Shown piece by piece: positions 34,687 to 46,700 of a stretch of DNA of 64,000 bases. Position numbers and translations under genes: made by a program. The notes beneath the pieces were generated by a model that saw nothing but the letters and a program-made list of their open reading frames with translations, was not told the DNA's origin and did not search any database. The first letter of the stretch is position 1; each line of letters starts with the position of its first letter. The stretch is from Thuidium tamariscinum. Taxonomy: Eukaryota; Streptophyta; Bryopsida; Hypnales; Thuidiaceae. The stretch is taken from NCBI GenBank assembly GCA_947034885.2, contig OX344750.2:42704821-42768820 (forward strand), in the 5' to 3' direction.

Positions 34687-35605
34687 GAGCATCCCCACCG
34701 CATGGGTCAGAATTTGACTCAAAATCAGGCCCTTTGCAGGGCAGATGATAATGACCCATCCCGGCCCGAGTTTGAGAGCCCCATTGCTGAACAGTGCAAG
34801 CACCCCTCTAAAAGATGTTTTTATTTTTTTTAATCAATTTTTCAGTTCGTTTTGCCTTGAATTAAAACCCAAAAACATTGGGCTTTTTTTCCCTTCAAGG
34901 TCTCATTCTTTTTCCTTGAAGAGATCTCAAAATATTTTGAATTTGCAATGGGGCAAGGCTCCTTATATCCCCATGGGGTGGAGGGAGGTGCTCCAACCCA
35001 TGTGGGATATATGAACTCCAACTAGTTTGAATTTTAAAAACCAAAAAAACTTTGAATTTTAAAAATTCCAAATTTGAATTCCTAATTTCAACTAGTTGGA
35101 ATTCATATATCTCACATGGGTTGGAGCACCTTCCTCTGCCTCATGGGGATATAAGGAGCCTTGCTCCATTGCACATTCACTTCTTCCTACATACACTTCA
35201 TAGTGAATGTAAGGAGGCATGAGTTTCCATGAGAAGTGGAATTTCCTAGATCGTCTTGGGGTGGAGGGAGGAGTCCCAATCTATGTGGGATAAAAGAGAC
35301 TATGAACTCATCTTTTTTTTAGATAAGAATCGTTTCATTTTTGTACATGAAATTGCTTGTAAGCATTTCATTTTTGAAAAAAAAATTGAAATTAGAAGGT
35401 TAGCAGGGTTTGTAACTCGATTTTAGGGTCAAAAGTGCAGTCAAACTCCCTTCCGGCCCCTGGATAAAACTCAGTATTTTCTCGTCTGCCCAGTAAATTT
35501 GGCCACGCTCGTCCATATTTTGAGTCTCATTTTGCGTGGGGTAGGGTACAAATAGTTGGCTGACCCGGCCAAATACCCAAATTCTGAGCTGCATTGGGGA
35601 TGGTC
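34687..35605. mobile_element. Nested PIF/Harbinger-like (Tourist-type) element, TTA target site
   Basis: The ends are GAGCATCCCCACCGCA and, read inward from the right, GACCATCCCCAATGCA (13 of 16 identical). They are flanked by TTA on both sides (34684-34686 and 35606-35608). A 3-bp TTA duplication and such ends fit the PIF/Harbinger superfamily. It is 919 bp long with no transposase visible. Confidence 0.75.
34944..35173. repeat. Near-perfect hairpin, arms of about 84 bp
   Basis: The segment from TGCAATGGGGCAAGGCTCCT (34944) to CAACTAGTT is mirrored on the other strand from 35173 back to about 35090 at roughly 90% identity. The two arms are separated by about 60 bp. A third, diverged copy of one arm (GGGGTGGAGGGAGGAGTCCC) is at about 35259. 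A transcript would fold into a long stem, so this is a candidate small-RNA precursor; no expression evidence is available. Confidence 0.88.
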
Positions 35606-36410
35606 TTACAAATACAAGCTAGATACTTACTGAAATTTCCACTCTCTGTCAATAAGCTTATCCAGGCCAGCTTCAAACTCTCCCCCCTTAAGAATTGCAA
35701 GGCTTCCAATTCCGTAACTAGCTCTGATTGTGTGCGTCGGTTTGCTAGAACATGTTTCATCCACGAGCAGGATAATTTGATCATAATCACACATTATTCA
35801 TCTATGAAGCCAACAATTACGAGACTTTTCATCCATGGATAGAGCTGGTTACATCATGTAACCTTCTTGCTGCATCCCAGTAGCTCGAAGGTTACCTAGT
35901 CCATAGCCACTCCTAGCTTTGATACCCCAAATTTAGTTTTTAACCTTTGAAGGACGGATTGGTGGCCGTGGAAACATGGTTTTTTTTGTTTTTTTTTGGA
36001 CAAATGGTGATGTGGCCTTCCTTTCAAGAAGGTTTTAAGTTGATTGGCTCCTTAATTTAGGGGCTTTAATTGAAGGAGGCCAAATTTTGAGTATACAATT
36101 TTGAATATGTAATTTTTGTATGCAATTTTGGCTTTGCATGATATATGAAATGAGGTTTTAGAAGCATGTTGGCAACGATAAAGAGGGCTATTATTTCTAT
36201 TTGGCATTTTTTTCACATTTACCCTCATTTTTTTCTATAGGCTTGAAGTTGACCCTTTTTTGTTTTGAGGAAATTGGGCATTTAATTGCCTAAAAAAAAA
36301 CCCTACATAGAAATCATGCATTTTGATTTTGTGTGACATCATTTATTTTGGATTAGTCAAATATACTCATTGGAAGTCAAAATACTGTAGAAAATCTCCC
36401 CTTCCCACCC
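35606..36410. other. Possible gene fragment, then right inverted-repeat arm
   Basis: Positions 35600-35860 are less A+T-rich than the surroundings and contain an 87-codon minus-strand frame (with LVTELEALQFLRGESLKLAW) that I cannot assign. It could be a captured gene fragment. The rest is the right arm of the large inverted repeat. Confidence 0.3.
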
Positions 36411-36416
36411 CTAATA

Positions 36417-36504
36417 CTCCCTTTGTCCTACTAAAAGCTTGCCAAAATCTTCTTGCGAAGAGTGAAAATCAACCTAATTAGGAAGCCTTTAGTGGGAGAG
36501 AGAG
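36417..36504. mobile_element. Short Stowaway-like MITE
   Basis: CTCCCTTTGTCCTACTAAAAGC at the left and CTTTAGTGGGAGAGAGAG at the right form imperfect inverted ends, with TA on each side (36415-36416, 36505-36506). It is 88 bp long, related to the element at 40442-40535. Confidence 0.75.
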
Positions 36505-37088
36505 TATTCAAGATGAATAGTTGCACTTCTGCCCTCTAAGGAAAGATTCTTTGTCATTCTTTGTTGATGTTTAAGGGTTAATACACTTCCATTTTCTCAT
36601 GCTTTCTAAGATTATTAGGGATCCGCGTCATGTTGTGATCAATTCTTCTGATCAATTGCCATAAACATACAAATCTTTGAAGTACTTGGGAAAGATCTGG
36701 AAGGTGTCAAGGCACAGCATTATATTTACAATATGGAATTCATACATGAAAATTTCCCCAAAGTCAACCATCATCGATAACCTGCAACCTATATCCACAG
36801 CAACTGATTTGGTCATCCATGAAAAAAAGAACTATACAAATATTGTCTACAGCGGCCTTGAGTTTGCATTTGTGTTTTTCATCCACAACTAAGTTACTGT
36901 ATGTAGGTTGTGCTACATAGTGACCCTGTGAGGAAGAGAACTTGCACTCTGTGTAACTCTTCACTTCTCTCAGCTCTAGAAAGTCATCAGTACGTTATCT
37001 CAAGAGAAAAAACTCCCAACCGTGGTCCAAGTCACTGTCTTCCACCATGAACTAGTCCAAAAACAATCAATTAGCATTAGCATCAAGA

Positions 37089-38356
37089 TCAATAAAGTGA
37101 ATCATCGGAATTCTCTGAACCATCAGGATCTAACAAATACTCCTCATCCTCTGATTCAAAAGGATGTGACGATTACTCCTATCTGATCGCGACAATTCTA
37201 GCAGCAATATTCAGCTTCTGCCAATTCTTAGTGGCCATGTTGAACAAACAAAACCTCCCAGTCGAGCCATTTACGAAATCCCATGAGTACACAAGTATGA
37301 AATCTCCACAAAAACTGGCCTCGATGGTAGTGTCCCCAGCCTTGGTATGGAAAGTATTTAGAAAGCCTTCGGTGGATCGAAGCCACGAGCACAAGCCTAT
37401 GGGCATGCAATCGTAGACTTTCCACTTGTGGAGCGCTTCATCAACGAGCTCCCACACCTGAAGTGACCAGTTCATTCTGGAATCGGTAGACATGCCAGGT
37501 TAGGTTAGCGTCCAAATTGAAAATCATAGGTCACGATGAATACGCGACTATTCCATACTCCCAATCTGTCGGCGCTGTGGTGCAAAGGCCGCGAAGGGAA
37601 AACCCAATCACCGGGACTGAAAAGAGAGCTCCACCTGGCTTTTTCGAAATCGTATACGAAAATCTCTCGAGAGAACAGTGCGGGGATATAAACTCGTCCA
37701 TTGCAGTCGGCACACACGTTGCTCACCAACAGAGGGACACCCCCTTCAGGCTTCGGTACCCGACATGGCTTCGTCTGCCACTGCCGCACCTCTGATTCGT
37801 ACACTTGGGTGTCGAAATTCTCACTACCACGAACAACCCTGAACGAGCTGAAAGGGCCTTGTTCCTCAGATACGATCATCCCAAGAATCATCCTCTCAAA
37901 AATGTTTGGTGTCGGAATGGGAGCCAGATCCAGGTGCTGGAACGCCTTGGATTGCCAGTGAAACGCACTGCCAAAATAAACCACGCCTTTGCTCGCAACA
38001 AACTGATAGTCATACACATGAGTCCGATCCGGCCTCCAATCCCAAGACTGGGACAAGGCATTGTAAGTTAGGATTCCGTCGAGTTGGCCATCCTTACTTC
38101 TCGTATACAAGGTGAAAAAAGGCTTACGTATCGGGTCCTTGAGACCCAAACGCTTGCACGCAATCACGTACCAGTCTTTACAGACTATGCGAAGCTGGAA
38201 GAACTCTTCAAAAGGGAGCTTAGGATACACGTTTTCCGCCAAGTCGATGTGGTGCTGCAAGGTACCCCAAAGATTCTCATCAAGGCCGGTCAATGTGCTT
38301 GAGCAGCCACGGTCACTCTGAACTGCTGATGTCCTTTTCATGATGTTGTTCTCCAT
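37089..38356 (-). pseudogene. F-box pseudogene, copy C
   Basis: The start aligns with the paralogues (Met at 38356, MENNIMK). The F-box (LWGTLQHH, LPFEEFFQLRIVCKDW) and most of the body are intact to about 37520. There, after DFQFG, a 26-bp net gain relative to copy D replaces the short linker, shifts the frame and brings a stop at 37505. The frame resumes in another register (SLQVWELVDEALHKW to KLNIAARIVAIR) and meets TAG at about 37179 and TAA two codons on. Beyond these the expected acidic tail still reads in frame (SEDEEYLLDPDGSENSDD) to a TGA at 37089-37091. There are therefore at least three lesions. A truncated protein with an F-box but no complete propeller could still be made from the first part (283 aa). 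Confidence 0.88.
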
Positions 38357-39265
38357 CAGATTAGAAAAACAAACTGTCTCTGCAAGAATGGAAGAGATTA
38401 ATCTCGCATCTCGCACATTTCCATGCATTCTCCTCTTCGACCTTAGTTTAGAAGAACTCTACAAACGACCTACAAAAAATTAAAGCTATCTCTAATTAGC
38501 TTAATTACTACACGAAGGTGCTGCTCAAATATCATAACGGTCATACAATCAAGCAAAAAAAAAAGACACACTCACTGAACTCTTTAAATAGTTACATTAC
38601 AAAATCCAAATATAAACTCAATAACTGCAAGAAGGTCCAATTTCGCAAACAAAACGACCTATCATACGTTGTCCATCTCCTGCACAATGAAATCCCCTAA
38701 AAAGAACGCCGTCGATAATCTCGACCTCACTTGCAAGCACCTAACGTTCTAATTTGAAGCTAGTCCAAACCCTCCTCTTGCGTCTAAACACTCTGCTCCA
38801 TAAAACTTGAACGCATCCACAGACAAATCAAGATTCAAGTAGCGTAAGCTACACTCTTCCATTCCATTCCCGCGACCAAGTGTACGCAATTTCCAAAGAC
38901 TACCAATTAACTTTTCCACACCTAACTTCGAGCTGAAGAACACTTCCATCACAACGAAACGAGGGAAATACAAATGCAACGGCACATGCAGTACCTGTGC
39001 TCTCGGAATTCAGAGATGAAGGGAACAATGCGGCATGATATGCAAAGCGATGTGAAGGAATGAGCGCACAAGAAGTGGTGAAGAGCTCAAGAATTGTGGC
39101 TGTTGCCGCACTTCAGTTGGAGTTCCTCCAAACTTAATTGGGAATGGGTGGTGTTGCCATAGCATTTTAGCAATTTCAAGGAAGATTACTTTTATCTTGC
39201 AAAAAGTAGAAATTTCTATTGAAATGGTGTGATTTAGCACCATGGTATCAAAAAAAAGGCTACTC
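38357..39265 (-). promoter_or_regulatory. Upstream region of F-box pseudogene C
   Basis: It retains the paralogue-type UTR-intron donor (GAGCACAG|GTACTG, minus strand, near 38993). It also has an intron block around 38760-38880 matching 61450-61530 upstream of copy D (GGAGCAGAGTGTTTAGACGC). Decay therefore seems concentrated in the coding part. Confidence 0.5.
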
Positions 39266-39541
39266 TAAGGTAGGCCTATCTATTTGCACCATTGACCCAA
39301 AGTTGCCATCATCACTATGGGGTTTTTCTATAACCTAAGTGGAAGACTCAATTTAGAAATTCTATTTAAAAAAGGCTTTGATCCTTCATAACTTTTGCAT
39401 TTGGTATCCAAATGTTACATTGTTTGATGAATTGCAACCTCCTTTTACTAGCCAATAAGAAAAAATATGAAAGCTTATCTGATATAAGAATACATAATAG
39501 GCATATTGGCAAAACATGGAAGTTTGGGGGTGCCCACTTTA
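39266..39541. mobile_element. MITE of the AAGGTGGGTACACC family (copy 4)
   Basis: It is 276 bp long, the same length as the copy at 19738. The ends TAAGGTAGGCC and GGGGTGCCCACTTTA are worn. The interior signatures GGTATCCAAATGTTAC and CTAGCCAATAAGAAAAAATATG identify it. Confidence 0.75.
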
Positions 39542-40202
39542 TCAACATAGGTTTGGAGCCTAGTGAACATGACTACTAGAGAATTAATGACTTACAAGTT
39601 CTAAAATGTATGTGTGTGTAGAAACTTTACAAATTTTTCACTAAAAAGTTCAATAACTTTAGGAAGCTCCAGTGTACTCGAAAATGCTTTCAATTTTGAA
39701 ATTGTAAATTTTGTTGGAATCATAATCTTAACAAGTGAAAAATGAATAATCTCCAATCATACAACAGTTTGGAGCTATCTACTATTTCATAAAGAACTAA
39801 TGGAAGATAGTCAAATTTTTTTTTGCAATGGGATGAAAAACATTCAAGTAAGAAATCATACAAGCAATTCAAATTTTATAAGATCAAGTATCTCTAAATC
39901 AATTAATTGTGAATGTTCATTTTTTATATGAACCATTGCAAGTAAAAATTTTCACAAATGTTGACAACACTAAATAGTACATAGTGTATAGAAAACATCA
40001 AACTTTTTGTATGGTTTTCAACTATATATATGTATTTGTAATGATGATAAAGTAGACTTCAGCCAGTGTGATTCCAACACTATTCAAAATTCAAAATTTT
40101 GTTCAATTTTGAATATATATGGGCCTCCCAAAGTTGACCTACTCTCAGTAGGATGCAAGAGTCTATAAGGATTATGTATTTGACTTGTACATCACTAATA
40201 CA
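39542..40202. other. A+T-rich intergenic DNA, nothing supported
   Basis: No gene or element defined in this stretch. Confidence 0.55.
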
Positions 40203-40387
40203 ATAGAACCTCTCTTATTAAACTCTCTCTAGGTTGGTAAACCTCTGTAACTCAATGGATCAGACCGGTCCCGGATTCAGCCAAATTACAAAGGATGTGA
40301 GTAAGTCTAACCCTCCCTAAGTGAATAAATCTCTGTAACTCAATATGTTAAATTGGGCCAGTACTGATTGAATTAGAGAGGTTCTAT
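40203..40387. mobile_element. MITE with ATAGAACCTCTCT ends
   Basis: ATAGAACCTCTCTTATT (40203-40219) pairs with AATTAGAGAGGTTCTAT at the right end (40371-40387), one mismatch. The interior has two related TAAACCTCTGTAACTCAAT / AAATCTCTGTAACTCAAT segments. It is 185 bp, noncoding. Confidence 0.8.
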
Positions 40388-40441
40388 CGTACAATTTCGC
40401 TTCCATTTGATCTGTGATAGGTTCTATTACCTTTGAAGTTA

Positions 40442-40535
40442 CTCCCTCTGTCCCACTAAAAGCTTCCCAAATTCTTCCTGCAAAGACTGTAAATCAATCT
40501 ACTAAATTAGAAAGCTCTTAGTGGGATAGAGGGAG
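40442..40535. mobile_element. Stowaway MITE (94 bp)
   Basis: Begins CTCCCTCTGTCCCACTAAAA and ends TTAGTGGGATAGAGGGAG, flanked by TA on both sides (40440-40441, 40536-40537). A textbook Stowaway arrangement. Confidence 0.9.
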
Positions 40536-41159
40536 TAAGCTTTACCATCACCCGCTCCACCCTACCAAACACCAACAAGAGCTGAGTATTGTGCATAGAA
40601 AAAGCCCAGATCCCCAGCTTTGCTTTGCTCATAGCTCATTGATTTTCCTTGCAGTTCCTCAAGAATGTTACGAGGGAACATCTAAAGAAGGAGAATTGCA
40701 GCTGTCATTATTTTAGTGCCACCAATGCAACTCTACTCTTGAGAATATATGATGTTTATCACCCGCAGTTTTGAAATTTTTTCAAGTGTTGAGTGATTCT
40801 CGATCAAGCCGAACACACGTATTCTGTTCTCTCCAATGTGCACATTCTGTAGTATTTGGCCTCGCCAATTCTGATACGAGATTGTTGAAAGGGTGGACTT
40901 TAATACTTCGATGTGATGGACTTCGGTGTGAAGTCTTGAAAAACGGACTCTGTTTCAAACTGATCGCAGAAAGGCTTCTTCTTGTTCTTCGGGTGAGCTT
41001 TGGATTGATGGCTGTTTTTTCTTCTCGGGATTGATGAGTCCGTGTTTGTTTGTTAGGGTTTTGGGCATACTAGCTGGTGAAATTTCATGAAGGATTCGAA
41101 ACTGGAGTGCGGGATGGCAGTATCTCGCCAGAACTAGGGTTTGGGGGTTTTGTTGCCTG

Positions 41160-41430
41160 TTACTTTTGAAGTGGAATTCGAGGTGAATTCGAGACTCCTT
41201 TGTGTATGTTTTTTTCAAAAGAATTGTGTTTTTTTCAGTGTCTAGCCTTTTTACTTTCGAAGTGGAGAATTAGAGTTGATTTTGTATATGATCTTTCGAA
41301 AAGAACTGTTTTCTTGAATGTAATTGCCTTATATTTTCGAAGTGGAAGTCGGTGTATGAATTTAAAGTCTAATTTGTATATGAACTTTTCAGAAGAATTG
41401 TTTTCTTCTTTGCAATTGATATTCTCCTTG
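41160..41430 (+). repeat. Three tandem 80-90-bp units just upstream of ALG13
   Basis: The unit has a 5' motif TTTCGAAGTGGA (starting near 41165, 41255 and 41335) and a 3' motif like CTTTTCGAAAAGAATTGTTTTC. It ends about 35 bp before the ALG13 start codon, so it lies in the promoter or 5' UTR. Copy-number change could alter leader length. Confidence 0.75.
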
Positions 41431-41465
41431 TACTCTACTTTACAGTTTTGCAAGAAAAAGAAGAG

Positions 41466-42722
41466 ATGACCGGCGAGCAGGGCAAAGGAGGGCAGGTGCT
41501 GGTAACGGTGGGAACCACACTCTTCGATGCTTTGGTCGAGGAGGCGTCGTCGCAGCCATGTCGACAGGCTCTTGCCGATCTCGGCTACTCTTCTCTCGTT
41601 ATTCAACGTGGAAAGGGCTCTTTTACACCTGTCGAGGTGAAGATCGCTCCACTAGATCAACTGATGCAAGTTTTCCTGCTTATAAAATTTGTTGCACAGA
41701 TTTTTGAAATAGAAAAACATGCCGCTGTTTGTTCGGCGATTTTGTGGCCGTGGGGTTTAGGGTTTGAGGCTACTTTTTTCTAGGCAACTTATGAAAGAAT
41801 GCTCCCATTTGTCTAACACATCTTTCTCTGTTTGCAGTCTGATGGCAAAGATGGAGGCTTGAAAGTGTCGTATTTTGACTTCACACCAAGTTTGAAGGAT
41901 TACATAGAGTCGTCCGCCCTAGTCATCAGTCATGCGGGTATGGTATTGCGATTACCCTAGCTAACATTCTTTTTCCATTTCATTGAATCTTCTTGTGCAG
42001 TTAGAAAGTAAAATGTGGGGTTAAGGTAGAGGATACAATTTGCTTTACGTTAAACAGTCTAGCATATATAGGAGTGATGGCTGGGAGATAAACCATTGAG
42101 CTCTGGAGAGAGCTCTGGGTACAAGAGCCAAATCAGTTGGGATCAAATGTTTTTATCTTTAAGCATTGCGCAGATTCGTGCTTAGAATTAAATTTTATCC
42201 CTGAGCATAATTCGTGCTTAGTGGTTTTAGACCACTACAAGTGACAGAAGACAAATTCTCTCATTCAAAGTGTGGTGGCCATAGACATTTAGCCAAGTTT
42301 TTCTTACACCACTGGCCAATAAGTCCAATCAAGCGCATTGAGAGACGAGTATCTGTGAGTCAGTATAGGAGACGGGATCAGGTGCACAACGTATCGTCTT
42401 CCATTTTTCATGGCCGAAGACTAAACCCTAATTTCTGTTCATTGCTTCCACTCCGTTGACAGGGGCTGGCAGCATCTTTGAGACTTTACGAGCGCAGAAG
42501 CCTCTTGTGGTAGTGGTGAACGACCTTTTGATGGACAACCATCAGTGCGAGCTAGCAGAAAAGCTTGCTGCCATGAAGCATCTTGTCTATGCCACTAGTC
42601 CTGCCACTTTGGTTCAAACTCTGCGAATTTTGGAGCTTCAATCTCTTGTGCCTTACACTCCCGGAAACCCACTTGACGTGGTCAGTGCCATAGATCAGTT
42701 TCTTGGTTTTGTTGATAGATGA
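41466..42722 (+). CDS. ALG13: UDP-GlcNAc transferase catalytic subunit ALG13 (3 exons)
   Basis: With the membrane partner ALG14 it adds the second GlcNAc to dolichol-PP-GlcNAc on the cytosolic face of the ER, an early step of N-glycan assembly. Exons are 41466-41636, 41838-41937 and 42463-42722 (176 aa); phases 0 and 1, GT-AG. The N-terminus has VLVTVGTTLFDALVEEA. Exons 2-3 join as LVISHA|GAGSIFETLRAQKP, the family's nucleotide-sugar-binding loop. Exon 3 gives VVVVNDLLMDNHQCELAEKL and ends FLGFVDR. The length matches the usual single-domain plant/yeast-type ALG13, without the extra domains of animal forms. No signal peptide or membrane segment is seen, as expected for the soluble subunit. The ATG at 41466 is the first in frame; the open frame upstream has only TTG. 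Converges on the next gene. Confidence 0.95.
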
Positions 42723-43786
42723 TATTCCACGATATAGGATAACTGAAATTAGGAGTAGGAGACCCAGTGATTCCTGCTCCACCATTTGCCGGTTTGTTAC
42801 AAAATTTGATCATTTCTTTGCTTCCTCAAAGTACTGAAACGCGATTTTGAAATCGCCGTCTTTTGTGAGCCAGCTCTAATCTGCTTCTATGAGGTGTGTG
42901 TTGAGAACCTTGCAATTCCATTGCAGGTTTGTTAGCTAATGGGATTATTCTGTCCTCAAAATGTGATAATTCTGGGGGCTAGCCCTGATGACCAATATTA
43001 TAGCTGTCAGATTGAATCTGATAATGTGGAAGCTTGTTTCGCCATCCACGATAAAATTTTCTTGATGATTTTCTGATGTAGTTTCTCTTCAAACGGGGAA
43101 TGATCTGGGGATATATTAGTAGTAGATGATAGGCAAACTTCCATGTGACTTACAACACCTTTTTTCCTGTTTTTCCATTGAGTACAAAGTTTCAACAAAG
43201 GGCCTGCGAAGTTGTGATTGCACAAAATCATCTCCATAATATTAATAGACAGAATATTTACAGAAAGCTCCTGTCTATATCACTTACTGTGCTTATTGTG
43301 CACTTCTTGAGTGATTTGTCGGTACTTCGTACATCATTCACAGCAGTCTTACAATCAAAGCTACAAAACTAAGTTTCGGCAGTGGCGTTTCTAACTGTAA
43401 GAGTCATATACTCATGTCGGTGGCCAAAGTAATCTTACTCATTGATCACGCTGGTTCTTGTGCATCTATTCCACTTATTGAAAGCCTAGTCAAATTTGCA
43501 ACTGCTCACGCTACAAAAACAAGCCTCTATCGATAATATCTATCACCCGCCAACCTTGGTCATTGACGAAACCCATGAGCATTGCAGCAGGCTTCATAGG
43601 GAAAGCAGTTCTACGCAAGTGCTTCCTATATTTGCACAAGCTCCATTGTAAGGCTCCCTATTTGTAGTTATGTAGAAACCCTACATCCCATTCACAGTCA
43701 TTTACAGTAACGCAAATAGTAAGTGCACTTCAAAAAAGTGAAGTAGTAGTGCACATACCGTAGGTTTAAAAACGCCTATATGTCAT
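42723..43786. other. Intergenic region between two converging genes
   Basis: Contains the 3' UTRs of ALG13 and of the propeller gene. No other gene, repeat or RNA was recognised. Confidence 0.5.
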
Positions 43787-46700
43787 CTACAAGAAGGTGC
43801 TTGTCACTTGAGCAGCAGCTGGCATAACGGGGTTCCATCGTCGATGACATTGACCATAAGCAGGCTTAGCCGGCTCATCCAGGAACCACACATCATCAAA
43901 ATCACAAGCAGGATACTCGCCTTCCAAAGAGACAGCTGATTTTGAGGAACGGAGCGGGCCCCAGGTGGGTGTTCCATCTTCATATGCATTGTGGGTCATC
44001 CTCGTTAAATCGGAGCCGTCAACATCGATGACAAAGATTTCACCGTAAGGTTGGTAGGCATGTGGCCAGGCAATGGGCTCAGCCGACACTCCTGCATAGT
44101 CACTTGTGAAGGCGATTCTTTTCCCATCCGGACTGAAAACGGGGTGGGTGGCAAGTCCCCCAACTCCAGTGTCCAGAAGCACATGAAGGTCTGTTCCGTT
44201 TGGACGAATGAGAAACAGCGAAAATGATCTCTCACCTGCACCAGAATTGTGATTGATTAGTAGTCAACTCCCCTTCCACCATTGCAGATATGACAGAAAA
44301 TTATTTTTTGTCTGTACAAATAGATGACTTAAAGTATATAAATTACTACAAGGACTCGAACTCCACATAACACTCCAGAGTAGCACAGTAGAACTCGTCT
44401 TAGTGAGATTGGCGGTTAGGTATGCACATACCGAGACTAGGTTTATTTAAGTCCGAGTTTAGAGTATTATCGTAGGACCAATTCATTTGATATTGGACCC
44501 ACCTACTGTCTGCATACTTGACAGTTATGCTACAAGAGAGGATGCATTAAGACGAGTTCTACTGCATACAACTTGCACCCACCTCACTGTAGTACAAAGA
44601 GAATCATGAGCACTAACACGTTGACGAACTGGCACATATGTGAGGTAAATTTTCCCATTACAAACATGCCATAACTATCAGATGATTTCCCACATGCAAA
44701 CCTGCAAACGTGGCAGCCAACGCTAAATGAAGCAAGTAAATGATTATAACGTGAGCAATTCCGTCCTTTGCAAACATACCATGAGCTCAAGATTGCGCAC
44801 AAAAGAAATCTGGATTCCTTTTCTTGGCTCATTGTTCGTTAATTCCAAGGATGTTCTCCTCAAGAATGTCATGCATGTTGTGAACAATATTGTACAAAAC
44901 TTTTCGGAAAATTCATTAACCAGTCGTGGACGTAAAGTCTTCTTCCATAGATTCTGGTATTCCTCAAAAAGAAACAAGCAAATTCATCTAAAGGTAACAA
45001 GTTGACAATGCCACGTACCAGTTGGGTGCAATCGATTCGACGAAAATACAATCCACTCATTGTCAGGTGACCAATTAGGCATAGTATCAATCCAAGGTCC
45101 TTCGGTCAGTCGTCGCAAGTATTTCTCTTCCCCATCAGCAGCATCCATGATGTACAGATTTTTATGGCCAGATCGAGTCGAACGAAAGACGACGTACTTG
45201 CCGTCATGTGAAGGCGATGGAAATGCGTTGTTCCCCGTCCCCTCCTTTGTCAAGTGTTTCACTGTGGAGCTTGCCTCATCAGCCTCCACATCAGCAGTAT
45301 CAGCATTTGCTATCGCTACAATGTGCACACTGGTTGTATCAGAAGAGAAACCTTTCCCCTGTGCAACATACACTGTCCCCTTCCCCGTGGGATCCCAGGC
45401 AGTACTAAAGAGTTTACCCTTGTAAGCCACACGTCTTCCTGAGCCATCCAGTTTCATCACGGCCAAGCACGCCGTGTCTTTGCATCTGTCAACGTAAGCA
45501 ATCAAGGACCCGTCCGGCGAAATCACACCAAAACTTCCCCGTACTCGAACCAAAGAAACACCTGAAAGTGGTGACTTAACATACTCAACTCGGGGCTCTC
45601 GATTCCGGGCATCTTGGTCAACTCCTCTGCATCTGTGGTATCCAATTTTGTTTGAGCTTGGAGACACAAAGGGGCTATAGTGGTGAAGCATTGGGTTGAT
45701 GAGAGCTGTTAAGGGGAGGAATTTCTTTTCTTGTAAATCAAAGATTTCGATGTGTCGAATAGAGGTTCGCCGGGTGGCAACTGCAATCCACTTTCCTGAC
45801 CTTGAAGCTGCGGGAGTGAATGCATGCACTCCTGGAGGAGTTATCCGTTCAGCTTCTGCAATTTTCAGAAAGACAAGACAAGTTGCTGAGTGTCGGACTC
45901 GAAAGGAAAAATCATTAACTTCAACGCTAACACAACCGGTTTCAAAACATAGGCGACTTAGGTAAATGATACTAAATCCGTGAGGGCCTGATCTCGTCTC
46001 CTACACTGACCCCTGTTACCAACAACTCATCTCTTCATACATATATTAGCAAGAATTGTACTAGGAATGATTTGGCTTAAGAACTACAGTCACTCATCTT
46101 TAAATGTAAGTGAGTTCATCTACAGTCCGTGACAGTGATCCAAACCAAAAATCTCTCAACATCGCCCAAAATCCACACTCCGAAATGACAAAATGCTTAA
46201 AGTGTCGCAAATAGTGATCAAACCCGTTGTGCACGGATCTAAACGCTTCAGATCCTGTTAGGATGTTTTACTATTTTCATACACAGGGAAAGCAAGATTA
46301 TGACCGTAACGATTCCAGACTGACCAATAATCAAGTGAGCAGCAGACGATGCAGGTCTATGCAAGAAGCAGCAATGAATGGAGGACAGACCTTTCTCAGC
46401 ATTCGAATCAGACACATTGATCCTGAATATGCTCCACCAACCGTCCTCTGCAGCGCGGTGAAAATACACTGTGCTGTCATCCGCCCAGGTAGGCCAACCG
46501 GCATTTTTGACAATCAATCGTCTGTGAGAGCCATCCTCTGCTTTGAAAACATGAAGGTCCAAATTCAACCCTTCGATCTCTCGTTCCCAGCCGCGTCCTT
46601 CGTTAGAAGCCACAGCGACCCATTCACCTGTATACCCAATCTCTGTCAGATTAAAAAATAGCATACTCACACAAAGGATGTGACAGGAGAGAAGACGATA

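Larger units (their letters stand above)
34263..36306. mobile_element. Large inverted-repeat structure (arms ~330 bp) with nested insertion
   Basis: Positions 34263-34592 are repeated inverted at about 35972-36306. Shared blocks, read on the left arm, include GGGATTTTTTTAGGCAATTA, TTCAAGCCTA, GAGGGCTATwAT-like, ATTAAGGAGCCAA and CTTCTTGAAAGGAAGGC. The arms are roughly 75-80% identical. A 117-codon frame in the left arm (34188-34541) is not preserved in the right arm and is probably not a gene. The interior is largely a separate element (34687-35605), so the structure looks like a nested pair of DNA elements. Confidence 0.75.

Noticed and set aside
37179..37505. Intron joining the two halves of F-box C
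   Set aside because: The extra segment is only about 41 bp against 15 bp in the paralogue, lacks a usable GT-AG pair that restores frame, and further stops follow.
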